Positions 63,117 through 64,000 of a stretch of 64,000 bases of DNA are shown in pieces. This stretch comes from Mugil cephalus (taxonomy: Eukaryota; Chordata; Actinopteri; Mugiliformes; Mugilidae), in the NCBI RefSeq assembly GCF_022458985.1, contig NC_061777.1:13233668-13297667 (forward strand). The letters run 5' to 3'. A program made the position numbers and the translations under genes. The notes below the pieces were generated by a model. That model saw only the letters and a list, made by a program, of their open reading frames with translations. It was not told the origin of the DNA and did no database searches. How positions within the stretch are numbered: the first letter of the stretch is position 1; each line of letters opens with the position of its first letter.

Positions 63117-64000
63117 CACATTTGAAAAAATTCGGAAGTCATTCAAACATAAATCTTAAAGACTATAAAATCAACGAACCTGTTAAACTATATCTAAATT
63201 AAATCTAAACATTGCATAAATATATTACTTTAAAAAAAAACTTAAACCTGCAGAAGATTTTTTTGACATAGTAAAAAAGATTTGTGCTGTAATGTTAGTG
63301 TATCAGTCCACTATCAATTAGGTGCAGATAGTTTCACTCAACATGTGTGTTTACTATAAACCATAGTTTCATTGAGGACACATGGCTTCATTTGCAGTAT
63401 GACGCCGCTAGATGGCAGACTCAAACTGGATAAATGTTCCTGAGCCGTTCCAGCTCTGCATTAAGCACCACACACAGCGTCCCCTTGTGCCTTTGTCTTG
63501 CCATTGTTTCTGGCTGCATTCAGTATTTTGGGCTTTGAGTCCCATCTTACGGCTTTTTAACTATTCTCTAGGATTTTTAATCACTTGTGATTAGACGTCA
63601 TGACAGATGAAACAGTGCCACTTTTCTCTGATTTGACTCCTTTGGGCATTTTGCTTCTGCAGTTGCACCACACTTCAAGCAGTTTTTACTGCTTTGTGCA
63701 ATTTGTCAGGGACTCACCTAAAAGTTTCACAAAAAGAAAGGATTTCACTATTGGCTACACTCCATTCAAGAAATGAATGGTCCTGTCTAAAAAGATGGTG
63801 ACAAGTTTTAGAAACACCCCTTCTACAACCACTTGAGAAGATAGTTTTGCTTTACTTGCACAATTTTATACTTTGATAGAGCCACAACACACACCAGTTG
63901 TGGTGGTGATTTCTGACTGTGCGACTTTACTTTGAAATGCTGTTCTCACCTACGAGCTAAGGATGCTGCAGCATCAGTGAGACTCGTGCTGCACTTACAC
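63117..64000. other. Unassigned DNA at the right edge
   Basis: No exon, RNA gene or repeat was recognised. Short open frames have no domain character. Confidence 0.45.

Overview
The window is genomic DNA from a ray-finned fish, most likely a percomorph teleost. The genes are vertebrate, intron-rich and moderately compact. They are separated by AT-rich, microsatellite-rich DNA holding typical fish repeats: an L2-like LINE 3' end, Tc1 remnants, an abundant interspersed repeat whose end reads GCGGTGCCGCCC, and a BED-finger DNA transposon relic. All exon models below were built by hand from the sequence; every splice junction was checked for reading frame and for GT-AG or GC-AG ends.

Layout. (1) At 1-1571 (+) are the last five exons of usp39, a splicing factor of the U4/U6.U5 tri-snRNP. 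(2) At 1980-4958 (-), tail to tail with usp39, is a complete 11-exon sftpb-like gene (373 aa; three saposin-B domains and one saposin-A domain). The same pair in the same arrangement is known in mammals. (3) From 5 to 19 kb lies gene-poor DNA with transposon remnants, plus one TATA-preceded but frame-disrupted small membrane-protein reading frame (11350-11803, -). (4) At 19385-24549 (+) is a complete heme peroxidase gene of the MPO/EPO family, with 16 coding exons and 893 aa. Its C-terminus carries a short collagen-like stretch and a full C1q globular domain. (5) At 28955-56520 (+) is a complete 16-exon EBF/COE transcription factor gene, best matched to ebf4 (583 aa), with a 14.6-kb sixth intron. 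(6) From 56.5 to 64 kb lies non-coding DNA with several AT-motif-rich, apparently non-repetitive blocks that could be ebf4 regulatory elements, and a BED-finger transposon relic near 62.7-63.1 kb.

The genes do not form an operon-like system. The most unusual object is the peroxidase-collagen-C1q fusion. It joins the oxidant-producing enzyme of granulocytes to the recognition domain of the complement/C1q family, through a linker encoded by tandemly duplicated 18-21-base microexons. The second is the sftpb-like gene, whose saposin-A domain sits at the C-terminus and which lacks the cysteine that dimerises mammalian SP-B.
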